Origin: Pseudovibrio exalbescens DSM 16456
Lineage (GTDB): Bacteria > Pseudomonadota > Alphaproteobacteria > Rhizobiales > Stappiaceae
Length of the DNA: 64,000 bases
Assembly: GCF_000422785.1 (NCBI RefSeq)
Contig: NZ_AUGS01000014.1
Location: 49,487-113,486 of the forward strand
Reading direction: 5' to 3'
In this document: one piece after another, positions 1 to 9,813 of the stretch
Layout of the letters: the number at the start of each line of letters is the position of its first letter
Numbering within the stretch: position 1 is the first letter of the stretch
The notes under the pieces: generated by a model
The model's database searches: none
What the model was told of the DNA's origin: nothing
Seen by the model: the letters and a program-made list of their open reading frames with translations, nothing else
Made by a program: the position numbers and the translations under genes

Positions 1-252
1 TCGTGTCGTCGTGGTGAGGATGTGCTTTCCCCCAAACCGGGCCGGGTCGACGTGAATGTCTGCCGCTATCAGAACCACATCAGCATCAGCGATCTGCTCA
101 GGCGTCACGGTGTTCATGACCCCTTGCGAGGTCTGCCGTTCGACTGCGATCTGGATGCCTTTGCGGGCGGCGACTTCCTGCAGAGCTTCAGCTGCAAGAT
201 GGGTGTGCGCGATGCCTGTCGGGCAGGCGACAACAGCAACGATTTTTGTCAT
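1..252 (-). CDS. fruA: PTS fructose transporter EIIB domain, FruA N-terminus (partial)
   Basis: The first 84 codons of a minus-strand gene that runs off the left edge. The start ATG lies at 252-250. Translation gives MTKIVAVVACPTGIAHTHLA, the EIIB-fructose signature in which the Cys of ACPTGIAHT is the phosphorylated residue. FruA is the membrane EIIB'BC permease that imports fructose and phosphorylates it to fructose 1-phosphate. It follows fruK by 31 bp and would be the last gene of a fruB-fruK-fruA operon, the usual order. The membrane EIIC part lies outside the window, so integrity cannot be judged. Confidence 0.9.
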   Translation of the reverse strand, partial: MTKIVAVVACPTGIAHTHLAAEALQEVAARKGIQIAVERQTSQGVMNTVTPEQIADADVVLIAADIHVDPARFGGKHILTTTTR

Positions 253-283
253 GGCTTTTCTCTCCGAGAAGGCATGCGTGTTC

Positions 284-1234
284 TTAAAGGGCTGTCACGG
301 TGACGGTGGTTGCCAGCTCCCAAATACGTTCAGGTGCAGGCAGGCGCGGTCCAGTTTCGCCCAGTGCTCCCAGTGACATGGCGGTGGCCAGACGGGCGGT
401 TTCTTCCAGCGAAAGCTCCTCCAGTTGACTGATCACCAGTCCACTGACCATGGCATCGCCGGCCCCTACGGTGCTGATCACATTGGGGGCTTGGGCCTGC
501 GCATGAACCGTTGCGTTTCGGGTGCTCAGAACGGCCCCGTCGGCTCCCATGGAAACGGCGACCAAACGGATGCCGTCAGACGCGAGGTCTCGGGCTGCCC
601 GTGCCACTTCATCACGGGTGGTCAAAGGCGTGCCCAGTATTTCGCCCAGTTCGTGGTTGTTGGGCTTGATGATGTCCGGGCGCACATTGAGAGCGACTTC
701 GAGACTGCGGCCACTGGCATCGAGTACCGTCCGAAGGCCATGATCATGCGCCCAACGGATCAGATCGCGGTAGGTGGTATCTGGCAGCCCCTTTGGCAGG
801 CTGCCGCACAACCCCAGCCATTGGAGGCCTTGAGGCTTCATTGTTTCGACCGCCAGCTTAACCCGCTCCAGCTCAGCCGGTGCGACTGTGATGCCGGGCA
901 GATTGAGGTCCGTTACCTGATTGGTGTCCGGGCTCAGTATCTTGATGTTCGTGCGCGTTTCACCGGGTACCCGTGTACATATGTCAGCAATGCCAGTTGC
1001 CTCAAAATGCCGTCTGAACAAGCCGTCATTATCGGCGCCCAACAAACCGGCTGCGGCGACCTCATGCCCCATGATGTTCAGGAATGAGGCGACGTTGATG
1101 CCTTTTCCTCCCACATCCTTTTGCGAGCTCTGCGCACGATTAACCGCGTCTATGGTAAAGCCTGGTGCAATGACACTTTGGTCGATCGCGGGGTTCAAGG
1201 TGATGGTGGCAACGCGAGGATTTTTGGGACTCAT
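284..1234 (-). CDS. fruK: 1-phosphofructokinase
   Basis: A 316-residue PfkB-family sugar kinase that phosphorylates fructose 1-phosphate to fructose 1,6-bisphosphate in the cytoplasm. The N-terminal family signature GGKGINVA is at about residues 42-49. The C-terminal catalytic signature (STVGAGDAMVSGL, about 250-262) carries the general-base Asp and the anion hole. The length is normal for FruK. Its start overlaps the end of fruB by four bases (ATGA), so the two are translationally coupled. Sitting between fruB and fruA separates it from other PfkB kinases such as tagatose 6-phosphate kinase. No defect is seen. Confidence 0.93.
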   Translation of the reverse strand: MSPKNPRVATITLNPAIDQSVIAPGFTIDAVNRAQSSQKDVGGKGINVASFLNIMGHEVAAAGLLGADNDGLFRRHFEATGIADICTRVPGETRTNIKILSPDTNQVTDLNLPGITVAPAELERVKLAVETMKPQGLQWLGLCGSLPKGLPDTTYRDLIRWAHDHGLRTVLDASGRSLEVALNVRPDIIKPNNHELGEILGTPLTTRDEVARAARDLASDGIRLVAVSMGADGAVLSTRNATVHAQAQAPNVISTVGAGDAMVSGLVISQLEELSLEETARLATAMSLGALGETGPRLPAPERIWELATTVTVTAL

Positions 1235-3741
1235 GGGGCACCTCCCATCAAAGCACGCACATCAGCAGCGCTGGATTGCTCGAGGGCCTTTTGCGCAAGA
1301 CGCTTGTTGTCGGCGAGACTTTGTGAACGCAAGAGCGCCTTGATCTCGGGAATGGTTGGGATCGACATGCTGAGTTCTTTAAGGCCAAGACCGGTCAACA
1401 GTGTTGCCCCCAGTGGATCACCAGCTATCCCGCCACAGGCCCCGACCCAGATGCCTGCGGCATCTGCGGCCCGCACGGTTTGGTCAATAAAGCGCAACAC
1501 CGCTGGATCCAGCCCGTCGGCCTGCTTGGCAAGCAGCGGATGCAGGCGGTCCATCGCCAGTGTGTACTGTGTCAGGTCATTTGTGCCGATCGAGAAAAAG
1601 TCGACGTGTTGGGCAAAGACCGAGGCCATGGCGACAGCTGAGGGAACCTCGATCATGATGCCGATTTCGACCGGATCCGCACCGACTTCAAGGCGCACTT
1701 CTTCGGCTATTTTCTTGGCTTCCAGAAGCTCTGACAACTGAGAGACCATGGGGAACATGATGCGCACACAGCCGTGGGCGGAAGCGCGATAAATGGCCCG
1801 CAGTTGGCTGCGGAACAATTCGGGACGTGCCAGACAAAAGCGGATGCCGCGTTCACCGAGAAACGGGTTATCCTCTTGCGGCATGGTTAGGTAAGGGATC
1901 TCCTTGTCACCGCCGACGTCCAACGTGCGAATGATGATCGGCAGGCCATTCAGCGCTCTGGCCATCTGAGTGTAGGTGGCCGCCTGTTCATCTTCTGTAG
2001 GTTCGCTTTCCCTGTTCACGAACAGAATTTCCGTGCGCAGCAGACCTACACCTTCTCCCCCTGCGTCAACAGCCTTGGCGGCTTCGGATGCCTCGCCGAT
2101 ATTGGCAACAACCTCAATGCGCGATCCATCGCGCATCAACGCGGGTTTGAAACGATCCCTCTTCTGGGCATCGCGTTCATCTTCGCGAGCAGATATTGCA
2201 GCCTGCCCGGCTTTCAGATCCGCCTCACTTGGGCTTGTCACCACTTGCCCCTGCGTGCCGTCCAGCAGGATGGTTTTGCCCTCGGGCAGATCAAAGATGC
2301 TTTTGCCAACGCCCACAACCGCAGGAATGTCCAATGACCGCGCGATGATGGAAGTGTGGGAGGTTGGGCCGCCTGCTGCCATGGCAAGGCCGCGAATGAG
2401 GCTTGGATCAAGCTCTGCAGTTTCCGAAGGGGTGAGGTCTTCGGCAACAATGATGCAGGGTTCGGTTGGCAGGTTGGATGAGGCTTCTACCCGCTCGGCG
2501 AGGAGTTTGAGTACTCGGCGCCCCACGTCACGCATGTCTGTCGCGCGTGCAGCCAGAAGTGCGTCGTCCATGGCTGCCAACTGATCTGCTTGTGCGTTTA
2601 TTTCGGCGTCCCAGGCAGCCGGGGCGCTTTTGCCTGACGAGATGAGAGCGTCGACAGCAGACAGAAGGTCACTATCTTCTAGAAATTCCTGGTGGGCTTT
2701 GAAGATTTCAGCATGCTTGACGCCGGAAGATTTCGATACGTCGGCATAAAGTTCTTCCAGTTGTTCGCGCGCTGTTTCAATTGCCTTGGTCAAGCTTGCA
2801 CGTTCATACTCGCTGTTTTCTGCGGTGTCAGAATAAACGAGCTTCTCCCGTCCAAACTGAAGCACGGGCGCGACAGCAAGCCCCGGAGAGGCGGCAACGC
2901 CTTCCAGTGCGGCCCCCTCCCAAGTGCGCATTGTCATGCTACCCGTGGACACGGTGTCCTCGGCAGCTTTTGGAGCTTCTCCTTCTTCTTCATCGCCAAG
3001 ACCAGTTGCGATGGCTTGCTGCAAGGCCGCAAGGGCGGCTAGCGCATCTTCACCCTTCGCAGAAACCCTGATGTCAGCGCCATGACCCGCCCCCAGCTTG
3101 AGCAAAGAAATCAGGCTCTTTGCATCGGCCACCTTGTCGCCGAAAGAGACGCGGATTTGGGAGGAGTACCCTTTGGCGAGGTTCACGAGATTTGTTGCAG
3201 GCCGGGCGTGCAGGCCGTGAGCGCCTGTGATGACGGCCTCAAAGCTCTCGGGAAATCCTTCAAGGGGTGCTGGGGGCGTGGTGCTTGTTATCGGTGCCTC
3301 GGTGCCTTGGGCTTCTGCACCGGTAAGAGCTGCAAGGATTTCCTGCTTGTCTTTGGTTGCGATGAGCTTTTCAGCAAGGACTTCATCACCCACAACGCCT
3401 GTGAGGTTTGCCAGGATCTCGAGGTGTTCATCGGATTTCGCGGCAATGGCCACGATCAGACGGGCCTGATCACCGTTACCCCAATCCACGCCAGCAGGAA
3501 CTTGAACAACGCTAATGGCTGTATCGTGGATGAGATCACGCGCGCTTGGGACCCCGTGAGGTATGGCAATGCCATTGCCCAGAAATGTATTGGCAACGGT
3601 CTCGCGCTCTCGCATGGCAGCGCCATAACGCTGATCAATCTTTCCCTCATTGACCAGCAAGCCCACGGCTTCATCGATTGCCTCATCCTTTGTGGACGCA
3701 CGTGACTGTAATTTGATTAGGTTAGCGTTTAAGATCGCCAC
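1231..3741 (-). CDS. fruB: PTS fructose EIIA-HPr-EI fusion protein
   Basis: An 836-residue multiphosphoryl transfer protein that carries phosphate from PEP to FruA. Three modules are visible. EIIA-Fru covers about 1-145, with active His62 in IAIPHG. HPr covers about 165-250, with His178 in GLHARPA. Enzyme I covers about 275-836, with His462 in GGPTSHTSIIARSLDIP and a C-terminal Cys in ACGGIAGDP. A complete PEP-to-EIIA relay on one chain is typical of fructose PTS in Rhodobacter-like bacteria. First gene of the fru operon. The 81 bp between its start and the divergent binding-protein gene at 3826 must hold both promoters; I see no convincing operator there. Confidence 0.94.
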   Translation of the reverse strand: MAILNANLIKLQSRASTKDEAIDEAVGLLVNEGKIDQRYGAAMRERETVANTFLGNGIAIPHGVPSARDLIHDTAISVVQVPAGVDWGNGDQARLIVAIAAKSDEHLEILANLTGVVGDEVLAEKLIATKDKQEILAALTGAEAQGTEAPITSTTPPAPLEGFPESFEAVITGAHGLHARPATNLVNLAKGYSSQIRVSFGDKVADAKSLISLLKLGAGHGADIRVSAKGEDALAALAALQQAIATGLGDEEEGEAPKAAEDTVSTGSMTMRTWEGAALEGVAASPGLAVAPVLQFGREKLVYSDTAENSEYERASLTKAIETAREQLEELYADVSKSSGVKHAEIFKAHQEFLEDSDLLSAVDALISSGKSAPAAWDAEINAQADQLAAMDDALLAARATDMRDVGRRVLKLLAERVEASSNLPTEPCIIVAEDLTPSETAELDPSLIRGLAMAAGGPTSHTSIIARSLDIPAVVGVGKSIFDLPEGKTILLDGTQGQVVTSPSEADLKAGQAAISAREDERDAQKRDRFKPALMRDGSRIEVVANIGEASEAAKAVDAGGEGVGLLRTEILFVNRESEPTEDEQAATYTQMARALNGLPIIIRTLDVGGDKEIPYLTMPQEDNPFLGERGIRFCLARPELFRSQLRAIYRASAHGCVRIMFPMVSQLSELLEAKKIAEEVRLEVGADPVEIGIMIEVPSAVAMASVFAQHVDFFSIGTNDLTQYTLAMDRLHPLLAKQADGLDPAVLRFIDQTVRAADAAGIWVGACGGIAGDPLGATLLTGLGLKELSMSIPTIPEIKALLRSQSLADNKRLAQKALEQSSAADVRALMGGAP

Positions 3742-3825
3742 TCTTTCCTCCCGTCGTAACGACGTATTTCGCTTGGAACTCTGCGATTTCTGAAGGAAAG
3801 GATAGGGCTGAGAGATTGTTGGTTG

Positions 3826-5280
3826 ATGTCAAACTACGCTCGGATTTTTGTAATTTTTGTAATATTCGCTCTGGGCCTCGCGCGCGCGGTTGCGGCTGAC
3901 GAACCCCTTGTGGTGGTGACCCGTGACGGAGCGCCGATCGCGGGCCCTGCATTTCGTCACGCCGGCACCTTCTCGGAGTTGACGGGAAGTCCGGTTGAAC
4001 TACGCCGACTTCAATTCAAGAATCTTTACGATGAAATCATGATCAGTTTTGTCACCGGTACTCACCCCGGTGACGTGCTGATCATTCCGCCCGCATGGGT
4101 TCCCGACTTTGCGCCGTTTCTTTCTGAAGTCCCAGATGCCCAACTGAAATCCTTGGCGACCGCACTCATCCAGCCCGTCTACAAGGAGCCGTTGATGAAG
4201 TGGGATGGGCGTTGGCTGGCAATGACAGTCGATGGCGACGTTCACATTGGAGCCTATCGGAAAGATCTATTTGAAAGCCAGAGATTTAAGCAGGCCTTCG
4301 CAAGGGAGTATGGCCGTCCTTTGGAGCCACCGCGAACCTGGGCTGAGTATATCGAAATTGCCGGCTTTTTTGATGGGCAGACCGATGAAAGCGGCCGAAG
4401 GATTTTCGGAACCCTGGAGGCTTACGCGGAAGGGGGGCAGCGGATGTGGTACTTGATCAGTCACGCTGTACCTTATGCCAGTCATCCACAGTTTCCCGGA
4501 TATCTGTTTTTTGATCCGACAACAATGGCGCCAACGATCAACTCACCGGCTTGGAAACGGGCCGTGGAAGAATATGTACGCTTGAAAAGCTACGGACCGC
4601 CCGATGCGGATGCGTTGGACAGTCACAGTGTGCGCCAACGGTTTGCAAGTGGGGAGGCCGCGATGGCGATCGACTGGAGCGATCTTGGCGTCTTAACCAC
4701 AGATCCGGAAACATCTGCCGTTGCCGGCAATGTGGGATTTTTCGAGCTGCCGGGTAGTCGCCGTGTATGGAACCCGGACCAGCAGAATTGGGATATGTTG
4801 GGCCACGCTCGCGCAGTGCCTTTTCTGGCACTCGGGGGCTGGGTGGCTGTGGTGCCAGCGTCTACAACCGATCAAGAGCGCGCTTGGGCTTTTGTCGATT
4901 GGTACGGATCACCTGCGAACAGTCTTGAAGACCTGCGCGATGGCTCCACCGGCATCAATCCTTATCGCAGTACTCATTTGACCAATGCTGTCGGGTGGGG
5001 AGAAATGATGGGTAAGGCGGCTGCCGAGCAATATTTGAATGTGCTCAAGGATAGCTTGAGTGCTCCGCAGGTCGCCCATGAACTGCGCGTACCCGGCTAT
5101 CGGGCGTATATGGGTGCCTTGGATACGCAATTGCGTGCGGTGTTGGCGGGAACTGCGAGCATCGATGAAGCCCTGAATACAGCGGCAGTTCAATGGGACG
5201 AGATCACCGATCGACTGGGGCGTGAGAGCCAGTTGCGGCACTATCGCGCCCTGATGGGGCTGGCGGAGGTGGGACCATGA
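3826..5280 (+). CDS. Periplasmic solute-binding protein of a sensor system
   Basis: A 484-residue ABC-type family 1 extracellular solute-binding protein. Residues 1-25 form a signal peptide with a hydrophobic core ending in ARAVAA. The mature part has the alternating layout of sugar-binding proteins, including the DVLIIPPAWVPDFAP region and a late GGWVAVVPAST hinge segment. No transporter genes are nearby. Its last codons overlap the start of a hybrid histidine kinase by four bases, so it probably presents a ligand to that kinase instead of feeding a permease, as TorT does for TorS. Divergent orientation from fruB suggests a fructose-like ligand, which is inference. I chose the ATG at 3826 over the TTG at 3823. 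Confidence 0.8.
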   Translation: MSNYARIFVIFVIFALGLARAVAADEPLVVVTRDGAPIAGPAFRHAGTFSELTGSPVELRRLQFKNLYDEIMISFVTGTHPGDVLIIPPAWVPDFAPFLSEVPDAQLKSLATALIQPVYKEPLMKWDGRWLAMTVDGDVHIGAYRKDLFESQRFKQAFAREYGRPLEPPRTWAEYIEIAGFFDGQTDESGRRIFGTLEAYAEGGQRMWYLISHAVPYASHPQFPGYLFFDPTTMAPTINSPAWKRAVEEYVRLKSYGPPDADALDSHSVRQRFASGEAAMAIDWSDLGVLTTDPETSAVAGNVGFFELPGSRRVWNPDQQNWDMLGHARAVPFLALGGWVAVVPASTTDQERAWAFVDWYGSPANSLEDLRDGSTGINPYRSTHLTNAVGWGEMMGKAAAEQYLNVLKDSLSAPQVAHELRVPGYRAYMGALDTQLRAVLAGTASIDEALNTAAVQWDEITDRLGRESQLRHYRALMGLAEVGP

Positions 5281-7967
5281 AGCCGCGCCGGATCAGATCC
5301 AAGCTGTTGATGATCCTTGGTCTGGCAGTCAGTGCCGTGCTGGCTGCCAGTGTTGCTGCGATTTGGTCCATGCGTGAGATCCGGCAGGAAGTCAGCAATA
5401 TCACCGAACAGGAATTGCCGAAGACCGCGTCCGCGTTGACGATTGCGCGCATAGGCGAGCGGTTGCAACGACGTGGCGAGAGCTTCGTTGCCGCAACGAC
5501 CAGGCGGGATCGGGAGGCGATCCAAGCTCAGATTGACGCAGATCTCGCCGTATTGCGGCAGGAAACGGCGTATCTAAGCAGCCGGTTCCCTGTGGAGGGT
5601 AGGCTGGAGACCCAGATCACCGCTTTATCGGAGCAGTTGGTTGGTGAGTTATCCCGGTTGCGCGGTTTGCTTGATGCGGAAACGACGTTGGTTCGAGCGA
5701 TACAAAATCAGCGAACCCAGCTTCTGGATGTTCAGGATCAACTACGCCAAACGCTTGGGCCGTCTATTCTGGCCGTTAATGCCATGCTTCAGCGCCAGAG
5801 TGACGCGCCTGACCCTTTGTTTGAGGCCGCGCTTTCAAGCCAGAAGTCTCTGATAGCAACGGAACGGCTGCTCAGTGTCGCCATGACCCAAGCACTTTTG
5901 GTGGAACGGGCCAGTATTGCCAGCGAAGTAACACTTCAGGCGGGGCACTACGAACGAGCCTTAAGGCAGCTCCAAAGCGCTGTTGGGTCACTGCCTTTGG
6001 GTTTGAAAGATGCGGTTACGGTACATCTGCCCGTGCTGGCCAACCAGACCACATCCATGGGCATGTTCGAGTTACAAGCACAAAAGCAACGCGTTATTGA
6101 CGATATTCAGGGAGCAACATCTACGACGCGTGATATTTCCGCTGCGCTCAAAAGGGCCGTGGATGCAATGATTTCTGCTGATCGTGCTTCTCTCAGCGCT
6201 GTAACCGATAACCTGAGTGATCTCTTCTTGTGGCAAACATGGCAGTTCATTATCGGAAGTTTGCTGATCTTGGCCTTCATGACGGCCTTGTCTTATCTGT
6301 TTATCGTGCGGCCCATCGATGTGAACTTGACTGCCGTCACCGATGCCATGACGAAACTGGCACGCGGAGAACGGGATACCGAAGTGCCGGGTGTGGAGCG
6401 TGAAGATGAGATTGGCGCCTTGGCCCGCGCTTTTACCGTGTTCAAGGACATGGTGTTCCGTATGGAGTTTCTGGATCGGGAGTTGGCGCAGAAGTCTCGG
6501 TTGCTTGTCGCAACTTTCGACAACATGAACGATGGTTTTACCGTTCATGATGCGAGCGGGCGCATGGTGGCGTGGAATCCAAGGTTTCTCTCCCTTTATG
6601 GTTTGAATGAGGATTTGGTCTCACTTGGGACTCCTATCGATGATGTACACGAGGAACTTGCCAAGAAAGGGCTGCGGGTATTCTCGGCAACGCACGAAGA
6701 AACAACCTTGGGTGAAATGGCCATGGGGCGCGGAGAACTTGCGAAGCGTTTCGAGATCCTGTTTCCAAATGGCAAGGTCATTGAGCTGCGTAGCAACCCT
6801 ATTCCCGGGGGCGGCTTTGTTTCGATCCATATGGATGTGACCGAACAACGGGCAACACAAGAGCAACTCTGGCACGCCCAGAAAATGGAAACTGTCGGTC
6901 AGTTGAGCGGCGGGATCGCCCATGACTTCAATAATATCCTCGCGGTGATTCTGGGCAATCTCAATATTGCCAAGCGCGAGTCCGTTGACCTGCCCATTGT
7001 GCATGATCGAGTCGGCAAGGCGCTGAGTGCGGCTGGCAGGGCGACCGCACAGGTGGAACGCTTGCTCTCGTTTTCCCGTCAACAGGAGTTGAAACCCGAG
7101 CGGGTTGACTTGAACCAGTTGATACAAGGGGTAATGGATCTACTCGATACCAGTCTTGGTGGGCGTATTATCCTGGAGACCCGGTTGGAAGAAGGGCTTC
7201 CGGAGGTCGTTGTGGATCCGGGGCAATTGGAAAACGCGCTGATGAACTTGGCGATCAATTCCCGCGATGCCATAGCAGACAGTGGTCGGATTATCATTTC
7301 TACGCGCAAAACACGTGGGGGAGAGATCGAGGTGGAGGTAACCGACAACGGCGAGGGTATCCCGCAGGCCGCTCTGGCTCAGGTGTTCGAGCCTTTCTTT
7401 ACCACCAAGCCGAAGGGAAAAGGGAGCGGCTTGGGTCTGAGCATGATCTATGGCTTTGTCACCCAATCCGGTGGATCCATCGATGTGCGCAGCAGGCCGG
7501 GCTTCGGCACCAGTGTTTTCATGCGGTTCCCGGCAGGTGAGGGCAATGTTGATCGGGCTGACAGCGGCTTGGCGACAACGAACGGGCATGGAGAACGCAT
7601 TTTAGTGGTTGATGATGATGTGGAGCTTCTGGATCTGACGGCCGAGCAACTGCGCGGCTTGGGCTACAAGGTGGTTTGTGCGGTCAACGGCGAGCAGGCG
7701 CTCTCATTGTTGGAGCGGGACTCGGATTTCAAACTGCTCTACTCCGATGTGGCGATGCCAGGGCGGTGGGATGGTGTGAGTCTTGCTCAACGTGTGATTG
7801 AGCTTCATCCGCATATAGCGGTGGTTTTGACCACGGCAGAGCGAGGAGCAGTGCGCGATACGCCCTTTATCTGCCTACAGAAACCTGTAGCCGAATACGA
7901 GCTTGCGGAGGTTGTTCAGCAGGTACTTGCCGGTCAAAGCGTTTCGACATCTGCATTGAAGATGTAA
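5277..7967 (+). CDS. Hybrid sensor histidine kinase, TorS-like layout
   Basis: An 896-residue inner-membrane kinase. Domains in order: TM1 at about 10-31; a long helical periplasmic region to about 320; TM2 at about 321-345 (GSLLILAFMTALSYLFIV); HAMP to about 400; PAS at about 412-525 (DNMNDGFTVHDASGRMVAWN); HisKA with LSGGIAHDFNNIL, His at about 547; HATPase with NLAINSRDAI and GSGLGLSMIYGF; and a C-terminal receiver with the phosphorylatable Asp at about 824 in LLYSDVAMPG. The receiver is not followed by an Hpt domain. Coupled to the upstream binding protein by a four-base overlap and convergent with a response regulator. The ligand is unknown. Confidence 0.92.
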   Translation: MKPRRIRSKLLMILGLAVSAVLAASVAAIWSMREIRQEVSNITEQELPKTASALTIARIGERLQRRGESFVAATTRRDREAIQAQIDADLAVLRQETAYLSSRFPVEGRLETQITALSEQLVGELSRLRGLLDAETTLVRAIQNQRTQLLDVQDQLRQTLGPSILAVNAMLQRQSDAPDPLFEAALSSQKSLIATERLLSVAMTQALLVERASIASEVTLQAGHYERALRQLQSAVGSLPLGLKDAVTVHLPVLANQTTSMGMFELQAQKQRVIDDIQGATSTTRDISAALKRAVDAMISADRASLSAVTDNLSDLFLWQTWQFIIGSLLILAFMTALSYLFIVRPIDVNLTAVTDAMTKLARGERDTEVPGVEREDEIGALARAFTVFKDMVFRMEFLDRELAQKSRLLVATFDNMNDGFTVHDASGRMVAWNPRFLSLYGLNEDLVSLGTPIDDVHEELAKKGLRVFSATHEETTLGEMAMGRGELAKRFEILFPNGKVIELRSNPIPGGGFVSIHMDVTEQRATQEQLWHAQKMETVGQLSGGIAHDFNNILAVILGNLNIAKRESVDLPIVHDRVGKALSAAGRATAQVERLLSFSRQQELKPERVDLNQLIQGVMDLLDTSLGGRIILETRLEEGLPEVVVDPGQLENALMNLAINSRDAIADSGRIIISTRKTRGGEIEVEVTDNGEGIPQAALAQVFEPFFTTKPKGKGSGLGLSMIYGFVTQSGGSIDVRSRPGFGTSVFMRFPAGEGNVDRADSGLATTNGHGERILVVDDDVELLDLTAEQLRGLGYKVVCAVNGEQALSLLERDSDFKLLYSDVAMPGRWDGVSLAQRVIELHPHIAVVLTTAERGAVRDTPFICLQKPVAEYELAEVVQQVLAGQSVSTSALKM

Positions 7968-8656
7968 CCTGCACCTCGTTTGGTGCAGATAAACCGTGGT
8001 GCATGAGGGTTGGGCTCGATTTTGCGGCGCAAGCGCAGGATCAGGACGTCAATGGATCTGTCGAAGACTTGATCATCATGTCCGCGGGTGATCTCGAGAA
8101 GTTGGTCGCGGGTCAAGACACGCCTTGGAGCGGAGAGGAATGCTGCCAACAGCGAAAACTCGGCGCTGGTGAGGGGGATCTCTCTGCCACTAGGGCTTTT
8201 GAGAATGTGCGCCGACAAGTCAACAAAGAAACCCTCAAAACGACGGCAGTCATGGGTCAGCGACGTGGAAAGCTCTTGGCTTTCGCCGGCATCCGGCTTC
8301 GTTCGCCGCAATACTGCTTTGATGCGTGCAGCCAACTCTCGTGTGCAAACGGGTTTGACGACGTAATCGTCGGCACCCAGTTCCAGACCAATGATCCTGT
8401 CTACATTGGATCCCAGACCGGTCATCATGATGATGGGAATGTTCGACGTAGCCCGCAGCCTTTGGGTGATCTCCAGTCCGCTAAGACCGGGCATCTTGAT
8501 GTCCAGCAGGATGATGTCCGGCAGCTCTTTATCGAGAGCAGAGAACATCTCTTCTGCATTGCTGGCTTCAAACGCCTGCCATCCCATTTGTTGTAGTTCA
8601 AAAATGACGAGTTCCCGAATGTCGGCATCGTCGTCAACGATCAAGACTTTGGTCAT
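7934..8656 (-). CDS. OmpR-family response regulator
   Basis: A 240-residue two-component regulator. The N-terminal receiver has the acidic pair at 8-10 (VDDD), phospho-acceptor Asp52 in LLDIKMPG, and Lys in DDYVVKPV. The C-terminal winged helix (about 135-235) has the family pattern PLTSAEFSLLAAFL, then VFDRSIDVLILRLRRKIE and TKRGAGYIF. It is encoded tail to tail with the hybrid kinase, their 3' ends overlapping by 34 bp, so antisense interference between the two messages is possible. The most likely output of the binding protein-kinase pair; candidate target is the neighbouring fru operon (inference). Confidence 0.92.
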   Translation of the reverse strand: MTKVLIVDDDADIRELVIFELQQMGWQAFEASNAEEMFSALDKELPDIILLDIKMPGLSGLEITQRLRATSNIPIIMMTGLGSNVDRIIGLELGADDYVVKPVCTRELAARIKAVLRRTKPDAGESQELSTSLTHDCRRFEGFFVDLSAHILKSPSGREIPLTSAEFSLLAAFLSAPRRVLTRDQLLEITRGHDDQVFDRSIDVLILRLRRKIEPNPHAPRFICTKRGAGYIFNADVETL

Positions 8657-8833
8657 TCCGATTGTCAGCTGCCATTTGAAGCTACACGCTCAGGACGCTT
8701 CACATACTCATGCATGTTCAGCGGTTTATTTGGTTGTAGCACACATGGGCAGAGCGGCAAGCTGCATCGGCTTCGGGCATGGTCGGAAAGGACCTCAATG
8801 GGGCGTGTTAATGGTCAGTCGGCCTTTCACGAA

Positions 8834-8860
8834 GAGGCGGCAGGGCCATCCTGCCGCCTC
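8834..8860 (-). terminator. GC-rich stem-loop after the DUF4198 gene
   Basis: Eleven paired bases (GAGGCGGCAGG with CCTGCCGCCTC) around a five-base loop, 9 bp beyond the stop of the gene ending at 8869. The tract after the stem on the minus strand is not a clean T run, so a Rho-independent terminator is likely but not certain. It may also serve as a bidirectional barrier. Confidence 0.6.
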
Positions 8861-8868
8861 CCAAAAAC

Positions 8869-9657
8869 CTATTTGAATTCGGTTGCGTTGATCCACAAGA
8901 CAGCGTCCTGAGACAGCTCCTTACCTTCATGTTCGGTGTCCGGTCCCGAACCCAAACATGCAAAGCCCCATGTTCCGGCGCGTGGGATGCCGAAGGTGAA
9001 CATGCCATTATCGTCTGTAATGGCGACCATGGCGCTGCCAGGTGTTGGGCCACTTGCATCCTTCGAGAATGCATTTGCTTCCAAGTCGATGGCGGGATTG
9101 ATGTACTCGATCTCACACTCGATCCCGGCTGCTGGTTTGCCTTCGGACAATACCTGGCCTGTAAATGTGCCACCAACGTAAGCCTGATAAGGTTTGGTCA
9201 ACGGAACGATTTCGGTTGGCAAGCCTACTGGTTCATTCCACCCGGTTGGGAGGCCTGCCTTGTTAACAAAGCTCTTGGTGATTTGCTGAATGTAGATATC
9301 CTCACCCTTCTCATAGTAGGGGGCTGGTGTAAGAGTGAAGATGTAGTCGCCGTTGCGGCGCACCTTGTAGGCAGCCTCATAAGCTTTTGCTTCGTTGTGA
9401 GCGCCCTGCCAGGTGACCGGCTTGAGCGTTGGAAGAAGATCTTCGGTTTTGCCTTTGAAGTGAACGTTGAATGCTTCCGGCTCGCCCATGTCCATGACAT
9501 GACCATTTTCCATGGGGTGGCCGAAGACCAGTTTGAGATCAAGCTCCTCAGGGGCATCGAGGGTCACATTGGGAGTGTAGAGCAACTGGAAATGTGCCTG
9601 CGCGGTACCAGCAAAGGCAAGAGTGGCGACAGCAACGCCCATCAGCAGTGTTTTCAT
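8869..9657 (-). CDS. DUF4198-type periplasmic protein, metal uptake associated
   Basis: A 262-residue secreted protein. Residues 1-21 are a signal peptide ending AGTAQA, and the mature chain begins HFQLLYTP. The His directly after the cleavage site, the PENGHVMDMG-type His/Met segment and the beta-rich body fit the DUF4198 family, whose members often accompany nickel, cobalt or iron uptake genes. Shared intergenic space with a second small periplasmic protein and divergent feoAB suggests a role in periplasmic metal handling. The substrate is inferred only from this context. No lipobox is seen. Confidence 0.75.
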   Translation of the reverse strand: MKTLLMGVAVATLAFAGTAQAHFQLLYTPNVTLDAPEELDLKLVFGHPMENGHVMDMGEPEAFNVHFKGKTEDLLPTLKPVTWQGAHNEAKAYEAAYKVRRNGDYIFTLTPAPYYEKGEDIYIQQITKSFVNKAGLPTGWNEPVGLPTEIVPLTKPYQAYVGGTFTGQVLSEGKPAAGIECEIEYINPAIDLEANAFSKDASGPTPGSAMVAITDDNGMFTFGIPRAGTWGFACLGSGPDTEHEGKELSQDAVLWINATEFK

Positions 9658-9813
9658 GGATCTAGACTTTTCCTAGGGTTTTAGGGTTAGGGTGGCTTTG
9701 GATACAGCTTCCCCTTGATCAGAACCGGTTGCCGGTCTGACGATGAAAGTTCGCAATGTCTTGAAGGATGCAAACGGTCTCGGGCCTATGCCCGTACCCA
9801 AGGCCGGTTTTGC

